A DNA stretch of 34,008 nt from an uncultured Clostridia bacterium (GTDB lineage: Bacteria; Bacillota; Clostridia; Oscillospirales; Acutalibacteraceae): the NCBI GenBank assembly GCA_947169745.1, contig CAMVQZ010000015.1, forward strand, positions 1 to 34,008. Reading direction: 5' to 3'. Positions 1 through 8,564 of this stretch are shown in pieces (within the stretch, counting starts at the first letter, position 1; every line of letters starts with the position of its first letter). The position numbers and the translations under genes are program-made. A model generated the notes under the pieces. The model had not been told where the DNA came from. It did not search any database and saw nothing but the letters and a program-made list of their open reading frames with translations.

Positions 1-214
1 TTCAGGGAAATAAATGCTGTAGGTCAGAGCAAGCCAGCCGCGAAAAGCAGCCTGTAATGGCTGCGGCGGCGGTGGGTCGGGTATTGTCCGGGGCAGTGCG
101 CGCCGGATGCCGCGCTACGAAGGTATATGTACGTACGGTCGAGCGAGAGAATCGAGCGATTACGCGAACATGGGTGCAGCGTCGACGCTGCCTCAGATTA
201 TGTGTTTTTTGGGC
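1..214. other. GC-rich leader region with no recognised gene
   Basis: This stretch precedes the first promoter and is richer in G+C and CpG than the genes around it. One plus frame is open from position 1 to a TAA at 55-57, so it could be the last 18 codons of a gene starting outside the window, but nothing in it is recognisable. The open frame at 57-242 runs through the palindrome and promoter, lacks a ribosome site and shows no family features, so I do not call it. I saw no tRNA, RNase P or riboswitch signature. Confidence 0.4.
176..191. repeat. 16-bp perfect palindrome upstream of the transcarboxylase promoter
   Basis: GCAGCGTCGACGCTGC reads the same on both strands. It lies 23 bp upstream of the -35 hexamer of the following promoter, a position suitable for an activator or other dimeric regulator, or it could form a short hairpin in a read-through transcript. 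Its right half is part of a 13-mer (GACGCTGCCTCAG, 184-196) that recurs near another promoter at 15881-15893 on the opposite strand. Confidence 0.55.
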
Positions 215-243
215 TTGCTATTTTGTCGGATTTATAATATAAT
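215..243 (+). promoter_or_regulatory. Sigma-A type promoter of the transcarboxylase operon
   Basis: TTGCTA (215-220) and TATAAT (238-243) are separated by exactly 17 bp. A second overlapping TATAAT starts at 233. Transcription would begin near 250, giving a short leader of about 43 nt before the first start codon. Confidence 0.75.
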
Positions 244-292
244 AGACAGTGGTAAATTATATTTTCCAAGTGATTATCAAGGAGGAAAAGGA

Positions 293-1642
293 ATGAGTTC
301 AGAATCCAGACTTGAAGCGCTTGCCGGAATACGCAGCGAGATCGCTGCTACAAAGGGCTATGAGATACTTACAAAGCTTTTTGACGACGGCGCTTTTACA
401 GAAATTGATTCCTTTGCAGGATCCTGCGGCGGTTATGCCGAGGTGGTTGCAGGAAGAGGCAATATCGGAGGAATAGGTGTTTATGCCTATGCCCAGAATA
501 AGGATGTTTCCGGCGGAGCAATGTCAAAGGCTCAGGCCGCAAAGATAAAAAAGGTCTATGATCTTGCCCTTAAGACAGGAGCTCCTGTGATTGCGGTCTA
601 TGATTCCATAGGAGGCAGGATAGAAGAGGGCAGTGACCTTTTAGGCGCATATGGAGATGTTCTTAAATATTCAAATAATCTTTCCGGAGTTGTTCCCCAG
701 ATATCACTTGTTCTGGGTCAGTGCTGCGGAGTTCAGGCAATGATAGCTGTCAGCGGAGATGTTGTGATAATGTCCGGAAATGCTTCGCTTACTCTAAATA
801 CAGACGGCAGCGACTCAGACGCAGCCTCAAATGCCGCTCACGGAACAGCCCATATTGTAAAAAAGACAGATGATGAGGCTATCGCAGAGGCAAGAAAGCT
901 CATCGGTATGCTTCCCTCAAATAATCTTGATTTTGCAGGGACAGTGGAATTTGACGCTCCTCAGGATGACGGAAAGGATGTTATTTCTTCTGTTCTTGAC
1001 GGCGGAAGCGAAATTCCGATGCAGACTGAATACGGAAAAAGTGTGAGAACAGTGCTTGGCACAGTCGAAGGCACAACAGTGGGAATAGTCAGCACTGAGG
1101 ATAAGATCCTTGATTCAAGGGGCTGCTCCAAGGCTGCGAGGTTTGTGCGATTCTGTGACGCCTTCGGTATCCCGGTCATAACCCTTGTGGATTCCGAAAG
1201 ATTTGAATGTATCAAATCTGCCGCAAAGCTTTCCAGTTCATATGCTGAGGCTACAACAGCTAAGATAACAGTCGTTACAGGCGAGGCATACGGCGCAGTA
1301 TATATCGCTCTTGCAGGTACAGGTGCTGCAGCGGATATCACATTTGCATGGAACGACGCCAGCATTTCTGCTCTTGCTCCTGAGGCTGCTGCGGTAGTTG
1401 CTCTCGGAGATGATCTGGGAGGAAAGCTCAGGGGGGAGAAGGATCCCCGCGAGGCAAGAAAGAAGGTTGTCGCAGAATTCAGGGACAGCGAGCTCACAGC
1501 TATGAAGGCTGCTCAGTGCGGATATGTCCAGGATGTTATCCTTCCCTCTGAAACAAGGGAAAAGATAGTTGCGGCGGTTGAGATGCTTTCCGATAAGAGA
1601 GTATCCACACTTCCCAAGAAACATAATAATCTTTATATCTGA
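293..1642 (+). CDS. Acyl-CoA carboxyltransferase subunit (12S / PccB-like)
   Basis: 449 residues. This is the carboxyltransferase that moves CO2 between carboxybiotin and an acyl-CoA, a cytoplasmic enzyme of the crotonase fold. The N-terminal half has VAGRGNIGG, then SIGGRIEEG and GVVPQISLVLGQCCG, matching the family block usually written GARIQEG...SGVIPQISVIMGPCAGG. The C-terminal half has FGIPVITLVDS and TGEAYGAVYIALAG. It is shorter than typical PccB/12S proteins of about 510-520 residues. The start is set by AAGGAGG at 279-285, 7 nt before ATG 293; the open frame continues upstream to 107 but through the promoter. It is followed by a biotin carrier and a 5S subunit in one operon, so it probably works as part of a transcarboxylase. 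The acyl-CoA substrate (methylmalonyl, malonyl or other) cannot be read from sequence. Confidence 0.88.
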   Translation: MSSESRLEALAGIRSEIAATKGYEILTKLFDDGAFTEIDSFAGSCGGYAEVVAGRGNIGGIGVYAYAQNKDVSGGAMSKAQAAKIKKVYDLALKTGAPVIAVYDSIGGRIEEGSDLLGAYGDVLKYSNNLSGVVPQISLVLGQCCGVQAMIAVSGDVVIMSGNASLTLNTDGSDSDAASNAAHGTAHIVKKTDDEAIAEARKLIGMLPSNNLDFAGTVEFDAPQDDGKDVISSVLDGGSEIPMQTEYGKSVRTVLGTVEGTTVGIVSTEDKILDSRGCSKAARFVRFCDAFGIPVITLVDSERFECIKSAAKLSSSYAEATTAKITVVTGEAYGAVYIALAGTGAAADITFAWNDASISALAPEAAAVVALGDDLGGKLRGEKDPREARKKVVAEFRDSELTAMKAAQCGYVQDVILPSETREKIVAAVEMLSDKRVSTLPKKHNNLYI

Positions 1643-1667
1643 CAGAAGTCTGAAAGGAAAAAATATC

Positions 1668-2033
1668 ATGAAAAATCTGAAAATAACAGTAAACGGTATT
1701 ACATATGACGTACAGGTCGAGGAAGCAGACGGTTCATCCGTTTCTGCAGCTCCGGCGGCTCCGGCTGCTGCTGCACCGGCTCCTGCTGCCGCTCCGAAGA
1801 AGGCTGCTCCGGCTGCCGGTGGCGAGGCAGTAAGCTCTCCTATGCCCGGAACAATAATCAATGTCCCGGTCAAGGCAGGTCAGGCTGTAAAGGCAGGAGA
1901 AGTCCTTGTTATCCTTGAAGCAATGAAAATGGAAAATGAGATCAAGGCTCCTAAGGATGCTACGGTAATTTCTGTAAATGTGACAAAGGGAGAATCTGTT
2001 GATACAGGAACACTTCTTGTTACCTTGGGCTGA
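1668..2033 (+). CDS. Biotin carboxyl carrier protein (1.3S-type)
   Basis: 121 residues. It shuttles the carboxyl group on a swinging biotin between the carboxyltransferase encoded upstream and the 5S subunit encoded downstream. The N-terminal about 25 residues are a small beta segment, followed by an Ala/Pro-rich flexible linker (about 26-50) and a biotinyl domain (51-121). The biotinylation site is EAMKMEN with Lys87 as the modified residue, and the domain ends with the usual VDTGTLLVTLG. The start is ATG 1668, preceded by GAAAGGAAA; the longer open frame begins inside the upstream gene and is rejected. It lies 25 nt after the upstream stop codon and 40 nt before the next gene, consistent with one transcript. 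Confidence 0.95.
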   Translation: MKNLKITVNGITYDVQVEEADGSSVSAAPAAPAAAAPAPAAAPKKAAPAAGGEAVSSPMPGTIINVPVKAGQAVKAGEVLVILEAMKMENEIKAPKDATVISVNVTKGESVDTGTLLVTLG

Positions 2034-2073
2034 AAATAGTTTTGATCACAGATAACGGAAAGGTGAAGTCATA

Positions 2074-3486
2074 ATGGCAAAGAAAATAGAAATAACGGAA
2101 ACTATACTCCGCGACGCGCATCAGTCGCTTATTGCTACAAGAATGCCCCTGAGCGATATGCTTCCCATACTTGAAAAGCTGGACAATGTGGGCTTTTATT
2201 CCCTTGAATGCTGGGGAGGAGCTACCTTTGACTCTTGTATCCGATTCCTTGATGAGGATCCCTGGGACAGGCTGAGGACGCTGAGAAAGCACTGTCCGAA
2301 AACAAAGCTTCAGATGCTTTTCAGAGGTCAGAATATGCTGGGCTACCGCCACTATGCGGATGATGTACTGGAATACTTTGTACAGCGTTCAGTTGCAAAT
2401 GGTATAGATATCATCAGGATATTTGACGCTCTCAATGATATAAAGAACCTTAAGACAGCTATAACGGCAGCTAAGGCTGCAAAAAAGGAAAATCCGAATG
2501 TGGAGGCTCAGGTAGCAATGAGCTATACCACGGGTCCGGTATTCACAACACAGTATTATGTTGACTATGCAAAGAGGATAGAGGAGGCAGGCGCTGATTC
2601 CATCTGTATCAAGGATATGGCGGCTCTCCTTACTCCCTATTATACTGAGGAGCTGGTAGCTGCAATCAAAAAGGAAGTAAGCATCCCGGTTCAGCTGCAC
2701 ACTCATTATACCTCCGGCCTTGCTTCTATGTGTCTGCTCAAGGCTATCGAAGCCGGAGTTGACAGGATCGACACAGCTATGTCACCCCTTGCAAACGGAA
2801 CATCTCATGCGCCTACAGAATCTATGGTTGCTGCTCTCCAGGGCACAGAATATGATACAGGACTTGACCTTGTGGCACTTGCAGAGATCAGGGAATACTT
2901 TATGACCCTGAGAGAGAAATATATCAAGAGCGGACTTCTTGATCCCAAAATGCTTGCAACTGACGCAAAGGCACTTATCTATCAGGTACCCGGCGGAATG
3001 CTTTCAAATCTTCTCAGCCAGCTTAAGCAGGCTCACAAGGAGGATCAGCTCACAGCAGTTCTGGAGGAGGTTCCGAGAGTCCGCAAGGATGCCGGTTATC
3101 CTCCGCTGGTAACTCCTACCTCTCAGATTGTCGGTACACAGGCTGTGTTCAATGTCATTCTTGGCGAACGCTACAAAATGTGCAATGACCAGTTCAAGGA
3201 TCTGGTAGCCGGCAAATACGGAACAACTCCTGTTCCCATCGATCCGGAATTCCAGAAGAAGATAATAGGCGATGCAGAGCCTGTAAACTGCCGTCCGGCA
3301 GATCTTCTTGAGCCGGAGCTTGAAAAGCTCAGGGAGGAGATCCCGGAATGGATCGAGCAGGAAGAGGATGTTCTCACATATGCTCAGTTCCCGAAGGTGG
3401 CTCCCGGATTCTTCCGCAAGCGTAGGGACAAGAAGCTGGGGATAAATGCTTCGGCTGATCTCAAAAACAAAATACATCCTGTCTGA
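2074..3486 (+). CDS. oadA: Pyruvate/oxaloacetate carboxyltransferase (5S / OadA N-terminal type)
   Basis: 470 residues. It catalyses carboxyl transfer between oxaloacetate/pyruvate and biotin in a TIM-barrel active site. Visible landmarks are LRDAHQS (12-18), ECWGGATFD (45-53), the catalytic lysine in CIKDM (Lys180), and the metal-binding pair in LHTHYTSG (His209, His211). The C-terminal part (about 300-460) is the conserved carboxylase region. There is no C-terminal biotin domain; that function is on the separate carrier encoded just upstream, the arrangement of Propionibacterium transcarboxylase 5S and of similar clostridial sets. An SD-like AAAGGTG lies 8 nt before the ATG. It is the last gene before a strong terminator. 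No membrane OadB follows, so a sodium-pumping decarboxylase is unlikely from this locus alone. Confidence 0.92.
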   Translation: MAKKIEITETILRDAHQSLIATRMPLSDMLPILEKLDNVGFYSLECWGGATFDSCIRFLDEDPWDRLRTLRKHCPKTKLQMLFRGQNMLGYRHYADDVLEYFVQRSVANGIDIIRIFDALNDIKNLKTAITAAKAAKKENPNVEAQVAMSYTTGPVFTTQYYVDYAKRIEEAGADSICIKDMAALLTPYYTEELVAAIKKEVSIPVQLHTHYTSGLASMCLLKAIEAGVDRIDTAMSPLANGTSHAPTESMVAALQGTEYDTGLDLVALAEIREYFMTLREKYIKSGLLDPKMLATDAKALIYQVPGGMLSNLLSQLKQAHKEDQLTAVLEEVPRVRKDAGYPPLVTPTSQIVGTQAVFNVILGERYKMCNDQFKDLVAGKYGTTPVPIDPEFQKKIIGDAEPVNCRPADLLEPELEKLREEIPEWIEQEEDVLTYAQFPKVAPGFFRKRRDKKLGINASADLKNKIHPV

Positions 3487-3496
3487 TAAAAAATTC

Positions 3497-3523
3497 AGCC
3501 CCGTCATCCGGCGGGGCTTTTTT
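3497..3523 (+). terminator. Intrinsic terminator of the transcarboxylase operon
   Basis: A 7-bp GC-rich stem AGCCCCG (3497-3503) / CGGGGCT (3512-3518) with an 8-nt loop is followed by a run of six T (3518-3523). It starts 10 nt after the oadA-like stop codon. Confidence 0.9.
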
Positions 3524-3584
3524 CGGTATTATATGCATTAAAGTCTGGCGAAACTTTAAATTTTTTTTAGGGTGATAATAGTAT

Positions 3585-3627
3585 AAAAAATCCCCCCTGG
3601 ATCGGAAAAAGCATATCCAAGGGGGAA
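3585..3627 (-). terminator. Intrinsic terminator of the lipoprotein gene
   Basis: Read on the minus strand, arms at 3615-3625 and 3591-3601 pair as a C5/G5-rich stem with one internal mismatch, and are followed by a T run (3590-3585). It begins about 10 nt after the stop codon at 3636 and faces the terminator at 3497-3523, so the two convergent units are well insulated. Confidence 0.8.
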
Positions 3628-3635
3628 TTTTAATA

Positions 3636-4274
3636 TTATTTAAAGTTTGAGATGAGAAGATCTCTGAATTCCTTTTCTGATTTATCTTTATCAGCTCTCT
3701 TGTAGCAGACGTACTTGTTTTTGCCGTCCGAGATACCCTCAATAACATATACGGGTGTTCCCTTATCGGACTGATTTGTTGTGTAAAGGAGGCCAAGATA
3801 AACGCTGTATTTCTTTCCGTCCTTGTCCTTGACCTGGATCTTTGCAGTAGTGGGATCGCTGACAAGGGCATTTGTTTTGCTGTCGAGACGGTCATAGCCC
3901 TCTATTTTCTTTGTAAAATCATAGAGTTTCTTTTTTATGTCGTCGTTTTTGGCTGCACCTGAATACATCTTTGGCTTTTTGCTGTCGATCTTTGCTCTGA
4001 CTGAAGCTGTTATATCTACCTTGTCAAGAGAGTTCTCGGTGACCTTTTTCGTTTTTTCAGTGGCCTTTTCTACCTTTTTAGAGGTTTCATCGGTCTTGCT
4101 GCTGGTCTTTGACTTTGACGAGGAGCTTTTTGAGCTTCCGGAGGTTTTCTTTGAGTTTTTACTGGATGCCGAAGTGCCGGTGGACTGATTATCGTCGCCG
4201 CCGTTTCCGCCTGAGCAGGCTGCAAGGGAAAAGACGAGTATTGCTGATAAAAGTAATGCTGCGAGCTTTTTCAT
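3636..4274 (-). CDS. Small secreted lipoprotein of unknown function
   Basis: 212 residues from ATG 4274. The N-terminus is a lipoprotein signal peptide: MKKLAALLLSAILVFSLAAC, with Cys20 as the predicted lipidated residue in an LAAC lipobox. Residues about 21-85 are a Ser/Lys/Thr-rich low-complexity stretch that probably acts as a spacer off the membrane. The C-terminal about 120 residues look folded, with alternating charged and hydrophobic strands (for example KKYSVYLGLLY and GTPVYVIEGIS), but I recognise no family. An upstream in-frame ATG at 4304 would put ten extra residues before the signal peptide and is less likely; AGGGTG precedes the chosen start. It lies 100 nt downstream of rpoC on the same strand with no clear promoter of its own, so read-through from rpoC is possible. 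Confidence 0.75.
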   Translation of the reverse strand: MKKLAALLLSAILVFSLAACSGGNGGDDNQSTGTSASSKNSKKTSGSSKSSSSKSKTSSKTDETSKKVEKATEKTKKVTENSLDKVDITASVRAKIDSKKPKMYSGAAKNDDIKKKLYDFTKKIEGYDRLDSKTNALVSDPTTAKIQVKDKDGKKYSVYLGLLYTTNQSDKGTPVYVIEGISDGKNKYVCYKRADKDKSEKEFRDLLISNFK

Positions 4275-4310
4275 TTTTTCACACCCTAAATTCTTTATAT
4301 TCAAGTTTCA

Positions 4311-4340
4311 AGCCACGGAAGAGTAAATTCATCCGTGGCT
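4311..4340 (-). other. Stem-loop between rpoC and the lipoprotein gene
   Basis: A perfect 9-bp stem (AGCCACGGA 4311-4319, TCCGTGGCT 4332-4340) with a 12-nt loop lies 35 nt after the rpoC stop. Read on the minus strand it is not followed by a clear T run, so it is a weak or factor-dependent terminator, or an RNA-processing or stability element, rather than a standard intrinsic terminator. Confidence 0.6.
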
Positions 4341-4374
4341 GAATATTTTCTGATAATCCGGTTTAATTCGTTAC

Positions 4375-7300
4375 TCAGTTGAGTTCACCGGGGAAGATAG
4401 CAGGAGCATTTTCCTCTATCTCAACGTCTCTGTATCTTGCCATACCTGTGCCGGCAGGAACAAGCTTACCGATGAGAACATTCTCCTTGAGTCCCATAAG
4501 AGGATCCACCTTGCCCTTGATAGCTGCGTCTGTGAGAACTCTTGTAGTCTCCTGGAAGGACGCTGCGGAAAGGAAGGAATCTGTTGCAAGAGAAGCCTTT
4601 GTGATACCAAGAAGAGTGGGGGAATAGGTAGCAAGAGAAAGCCCCTCTTCGCCTGCCTCGATCCTCTTTTCGATCTCTTCGTTTGCCGCATAGAAGTTGC
4701 CCTTGTCCACAAGAGAGCCGGGAAGAAGATCTGTGCTTCCTGGATCCTCAATGCGGACCTTTTTCATCATCTGACGAACAATGACCTCAATATGCTTATC
4801 GTTGATATCAACACCCTGGAGACGATATGCGCTCTGGACTTCCTCGATAAGGTAATCCTGAACAGCAGCTGCGCCCTTGATATTGAGTATCTCGTGGGGA
4901 TCCACAGAACCCTCGGTAAGAAGGTCGCCGGGCTCTACCATCTGGCCGTTTCTGACCTTTGCTCTTGCGCCGAAGGGAATGAGATATGTCTTGCTCTGAG
5001 CGCCGGACTTTTCATCTGAGAGATCAGTGCCTGTGATGACAGCATTTCTGTCCTCCAGTCTGACCTGACCGCCGATCTCAGTGATAATAGCGAGATGCTT
5101 TGGCTTTCTTGCCTCGAAGAGCTCTTCAACACGGGGAAGACCCTGTGTGATATCCTCACCGCCTGCAACACCGCCGGTATGGAAGGTACGCATGGTAAGC
5201 TGAGTACCGGGCTCGCCGATGGACTGAGCTGCGATGATTCCCACAGCCTCGCCGATAGTAACAGGCATACCGTTTGCAAGGTTGGAGCCGTAGCACTTTC
5301 TGCATACGCCGTGCTTTGCTCTGCAGTCCAGGATGGATCTGATCCTTATGCTCTGAGCGCCGGAATTAACGATAAGATCAGCGTCGTGATCGTCCATGAT
5401 CTTATCTGAGGATACGAGAAGCTCGCCTGTCTGCGGATCGTAATAATCCTCGCAGAGATATCTTCCCTGGAGACGCTCGTGCATGGACTCGATGATGGAA
5501 TCTCCGTCGCTGCTGTGTACTACCTTGACGACAACAGCACCGGAATCTATTATCATATCTATATCGCTGTCTGTAAGAAGCTTTCTTGCAGGGATGAGAC
5601 GGTTTCCGTCCTGGTCATTGAAGTCATCCATAAGCCGTCTGCCCTGGAGAGATACCCTGAGAGAGGTGAAGGTTTCCTCGGACTCATCCTCAGGAGAAGC
5701 CTTGACAGTAACAGAGGTTACGCCTGATTTAGCGATACGTTCTGCATCCTGTTCTGTGATAGGCTGATCCTTAACAGCGAGGACATCTCCTGAATCGGGA
5801 TCAGGAATATCATTTTTAGGATACTTGCCTATGATACCGGCTCTCATTGAAGTAAACTGTTCATAGGGACGGATACGTATATCTGAGATATTCTGAGCCT
5901 GGATAGCCCTGACATCTGTCTCGTCTATGATCTTATCTGTGGGGATAAGAAGTGTACCCGAAGCAGGATCATAGAAATTCTCAAAGAGGTGGTTACCAAC
6001 AAGATTTTCGTTGCTTACGCTGACTTCTTCGCCTGTTTCGGCGTTAGTCTGTCTGATATCATAAACTACGATGCCTTCCTTGGTTTTGCAGTCCTCCTCA
6101 CGGATAATAACATCCTGAGAAACGTCAACCAGTCGTCTTGTAAGATAACCGGAGTCAGCGGTACGAAGAGCTGTATCTGCAAGACCCTTTCTTGCGCCTC
6201 GGGAGGAAATGAAGTATTCCAGAATATTAAGTCCCTCACGATAATTTGCACGAATAGGAATTTCGATTGTTTTACCTGATGTATTTGCGATAAGTCCGCG
6301 CATACCTGCAAGCTGTCTGATCTGACTCATAGAACCACGGGCACCTGAATCAGCCATCATATAGATCGGATTATATCTGTCAAGGTTTGCCTTAAGGGCG
6401 TCTGTAACGTCGTTTGTAGCCTTTTCCCAGATATCAATGACCTTTGCATAGCGTTCTTCATTGGAGAGAAGTCCTCTTCTGTAAAGCTTTGTAATAACAT
6501 CGATCTCTTTTTCAGCCTGGGCGATAATAAGCTTCTTTTTCGGAGGTATTGTTGCGTCGCAGACAGCAACGGTGATAGCGCCCTTTGTAGAATACTTGTA
6601 GCCCTGTGACTTAACGTCATCGAGAACTCTTGATGTCACCTGTGTACCGTGTTTTTTGATACATTTGTCAAAGATTTTTCCCAGCTGTTTTTTGCCGACA
6701 AGGAAGTCGATCTCATATTTAAGGAAATTGTCCGGATCCGATCTGTCAACATAGCCCAGATCCTGGGGGATAGGTCTGTTGAAGATAATGCGTCCCACGG
6801 TTGTATCTATGAGGCGGGAAATCTTCTTGCCTGCGAAAACTCCCTCTCTGCGGACCTTTATTCTTGCATGAAGACTGATAACACCAGTCTGGTATGCCAT
6901 CAGTACCTCATCGGTATCACGGAATACCTTGCCTTCGCCCATTTCGCCGGGCTTGTCAAGTGTAAGATAATATGAACCAAGTACCATATCCTGAGTAGGA
7001 ACAGTAACAGGCTTACCGTCTGAGGGCTTGAGAAGGTTGTTTGCAGCCAGCATAAGGAAGCGGGCTTCAGCCTGAGCCTCAGCGGAAAGGGGAACGTGAA
7101 CAGCCATCTGGTCGCCGTCAAAGTCAGCATTGAAGGCGGTGCAGGCGAGGGGGTGGAGCTTGAGGGCCTTACCCTCTACCAGTACAGGCTCAAATGCCTG
7201 GATACCAAGTCTGTGAAGTGTAGGAGCACGGTTGAGCATTACAGGATGTCCCTTGATTACTCTTTCAAGAGCGTCCCATACCTCAGGCTGTGCTCTTTCA

Positions 7301-8544
7301 ACAGCCTTTCTTGCAGCCTTGATATTTGCAACAGAGCCGCTTTCTACAAGGATCTTCATTACGAAGGGCTTGAAAAGCTCAAGAGCCATTTCCTTGGGGA
7401 GACCGCACTGATACATTTTGAGCTCAGGGCCGACAACGATAACTGAACGTCCGGAATAGTCAACACGCTTACCCAGAAGGTTCTGGCGGAAACGTCCTTG
7501 TTTACCCTTGAGCATATCTGAAAGGGATTTGAGAGAACGGTTGGAGGGACCTGTGACAGGTCTGCCGCGTCTGCCGTTGTCAATGATGGCATCCACAGCC
7601 TCCTGGAGCATTCTCTTCTCGTTGCGGATTATCATTTTCGGAGCATGGAGCTCGATAAGTCTTTTGAGACGGTTGTTTCTGTTGATAACACGGCGGTAGA
7701 GATCATTGAGGTCGGATGTCGCAAAACGTCCGCCGTCAAGCTGTACCATAGGACGGATATCCGGAGGGATAACCGGAAGAACATTAAGTATCATCCACTC
7801 AGGTCTGTTTTTTGACAGACGGAAGGATTCCACTACCTCAAGCCTTTTCAGAAGCTTGATCTTCTTCTGGCCGCTGGCATTTTCAAGCTCTGCCTTCAGC
7901 TTTTCAGACTGTTCATCGAGATTGATCTCAGCAAGCAGCTTCTGGATAGCTTCCGCACCCATCATTGCCTCGAAATCCGAGCCGTATTTGTTTTCGTATT
8001 CCTTATATTCGTTTTCGGAGAGTATCTGCTGTTTTGTGATCTCTCTTTCAGCAAGAGAACCAGGCTTTACATATGTTACTATGTATTTTGCAAAATAGAG
8101 AACCTGTTCAAGATTTCTGGGAGTGATATCATCCAGCATAAGAGCCATTCTTGAAGGAATGCCCTTGAAATACCAGATATGGGAAACAGGAGCGGCAAGC
8201 TCGATGTGGCCCATTCTTTCACGCCTTACCTTGGATTTTGTTATCTCAACATGGCATTTTTCGCAGACTCTGCCCTTGTAGTGAATCTTTTTATATTTTC
8301 CGCAGTGGCACTCCCAGTCCTTTGTGGGGCCGAAGATAGCCTCGCAGAAGAGGCCGTCTTTTTCGGGCTTGAGTGTGCGGTAATTGATGGTTTCGGGTTT
8401 TGTGACCTCGCCGTAGGACCAGCCCTTGATCACAATTTCTTCTTCTTCTCCCTGTTCGTTGATGATCTTCTTAACGGTTTCCTTTCTCATCATTTCAGGA
8501 GAAGCAAGTCCGATCTTAATAGAACTGAACTCGTTAAATTCCAT
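4375..8544 (-). CDS. rpoC: DNA-directed RNA polymerase beta' subunit, with expanded inter-cysteine repeat region
   Basis: 1389 residues, about 190 longer than Bacillus-type RpoC. It forms half of the RNA polymerase active-site cleft. Zinc site 1 is at Cys79, Cys81, Cys94 and Cys97. The absolutely conserved magnesium-binding loop NADFDGD is at 472-478. The rudder/switch region around 330-370 ([18 protein letters not shown]) and the trigger-loop block ([17 protein letters not shown], about 1109-1125) are intact. Zinc site 2 uses Cys819, Cys1074, Cys1081 and Cys1084. The 255-residue step from Cys819 to Cys1074 is far longer than the 74 in E. coli (814 to 888), and it is filled with four copies of one module. 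The start lies 20 nt after rpoB with AAAGGGG upstream, so the two are translated from one message. All catalytic motifs are present, so the protein should be functional. Confidence 0.98.
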   Translation of the reverse strand: MEFNEFSSIKIGLASPEMMRKETVKKIINEQGEEEEIVIKGWSYGEVTKPETINYRTLKPEKDGLFCEAIFGPTKDWECHCGKYKKIHYKGRVCEKCHVEITKSKVRRERMGHIELAAPVSHIWYFKGIPSRMALMLDDITPRNLEQVLYFAKYIVTYVKPGSLAEREITKQQILSENEYKEYENKYGSDFEAMMGAEAIQKLLAEINLDEQSEKLKAELENASGQKKIKLLKRLEVVESFRLSKNRPEWMILNVLPVIPPDIRPMVQLDGGRFATSDLNDLYRRVINRNNRLKRLIELHAPKMIIRNEKRMLQEAVDAIIDNGRRGRPVTGPSNRSLKSLSDMLKGKQGRFRQNLLGKRVDYSGRSVIVVGPELKMYQCGLPKEMALELFKPFVMKILVESGSVANIKAARKAVERAQPEVWDALERVIKGHPVMLNRAPTLHRLGIQAFEPVLVEGKALKLHPLACTAFNADFDGDQMAVHVPLSAEAQAEARFLMLAANNLLKPSDGKPVTVPTQDMVLGSYYLTLDKPGEMGEGKVFRDTDEVLMAYQTGVISLHARIKVRREGVFAGKKISRLIDTTVGRIIFNRPIPQDLGYVDRSDPDNFLKYEIDFLVGKKQLGKIFDKCIKKHGTQVTSRVLDDVKSQGYKYSTKGAITVAVCDATIPPKKKLIIAQAEKEIDVITKLYRRGLLSNEERYAKVIDIWEKATNDVTDALKANLDRYNPIYMMADSGARGSMSQIRQLAGMRGLIANTSGKTIEIPIRANYREGLNILEYFISSRGARKGLADTALRTADSGYLTRRLVDVSQDVIIREEDCKTKEGIVVYDIRQTNAETGEEVSVSNENLVGNHLFENFYDPASGTLLIPTDKIIDETDVRAIQAQNISDIRIRPYEQFTSMRAGIIGKYPKNDIPDPDSGDVLAVKDQPITEQDAERIAKSGVTSVTVKASPEDESEETFTSLRVSLQGRRLMDDFNDQDGNRLIPARKLLTDSDIDMIIDSGAVVVKVVHSSDGDSIIESMHERLQGRYLCEDYYDPQTGELLVSSDKIMDDHDADLIVNSGAQSIRIRSILDCRAKHGVCRKCYGSNLANGMPVTIGEAVGIIAAQSIGEPGTQLTMRTFHTGGVAGGEDITQGLPRVEELFEARKPKHLAIITEIGGQVRLEDRNAVITGTDLSDEKSGAQSKTYLIPFGARAKVRNGQMVEPGDLLTEGSVDPHEILNIKGAAAVQDYLIEEVQSAYRLQGVDINDKHIEVIVRQMMKKVRIEDPGSTDLLPGSLVDKGNFYAANEEIEKRIEAGEEGLSLATYSPTLLGITKASLATDSFLSAASFQETTRVLTDAAIKGKVDPLMGLKENVLIGKLVPAGTGMARYRDVEIEENAPAIFPGELN
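5335..6015 (-). repeat. Four tandem copies of an about 50-residue module inside RpoC
   Basis: Residues about 844-892, 901-949, 962-1010 and 1021-1070 align by eye with the pattern (L/I)xG(R/K/N)..., D(P/Q)xxG, (L/V)(L/A)(I/V)xxxK/D, hydrophobic-T/D-(E/D)-x-D, hydrophobic, SG, then (I/V)(R/K)(I/V). Examples are [17 protein letters not shown] (copy 1), [16 protein letters not shown] (copy 2), [16 protein letters not shown] (copy 3) and [17 protein letters not shown] (copy 4). Most bacteria have one such unit between the first and second cysteines of zinc site 2. The copies are well diverged in DNA, so the expansion is old rather than an assembly artefact. Confidence 0.8.
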
Positions 8545-8564
8545 AGGTCAGAATTCCCCTTTCA

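Noticed and set aside
57-242. Open reading frame in the 5' GC-rich patch
   Set aside because: It runs through a palindrome and a consensus promoter, lacks a ribosome site and shows no family-like sequence.
107-292. N-terminal extension of the carboxyltransferase gene
   Set aside because: The extension would be translated across the promoter (215-243); a strong SD marks ATG 293.
1238-1873. 211-codon minus-strand ORF opposite the carboxyltransferase and biotin carrier genes
   Set aside because: It is antisense to two clearly conserved genes and shows only low-complexity Ala/Gly sequence.
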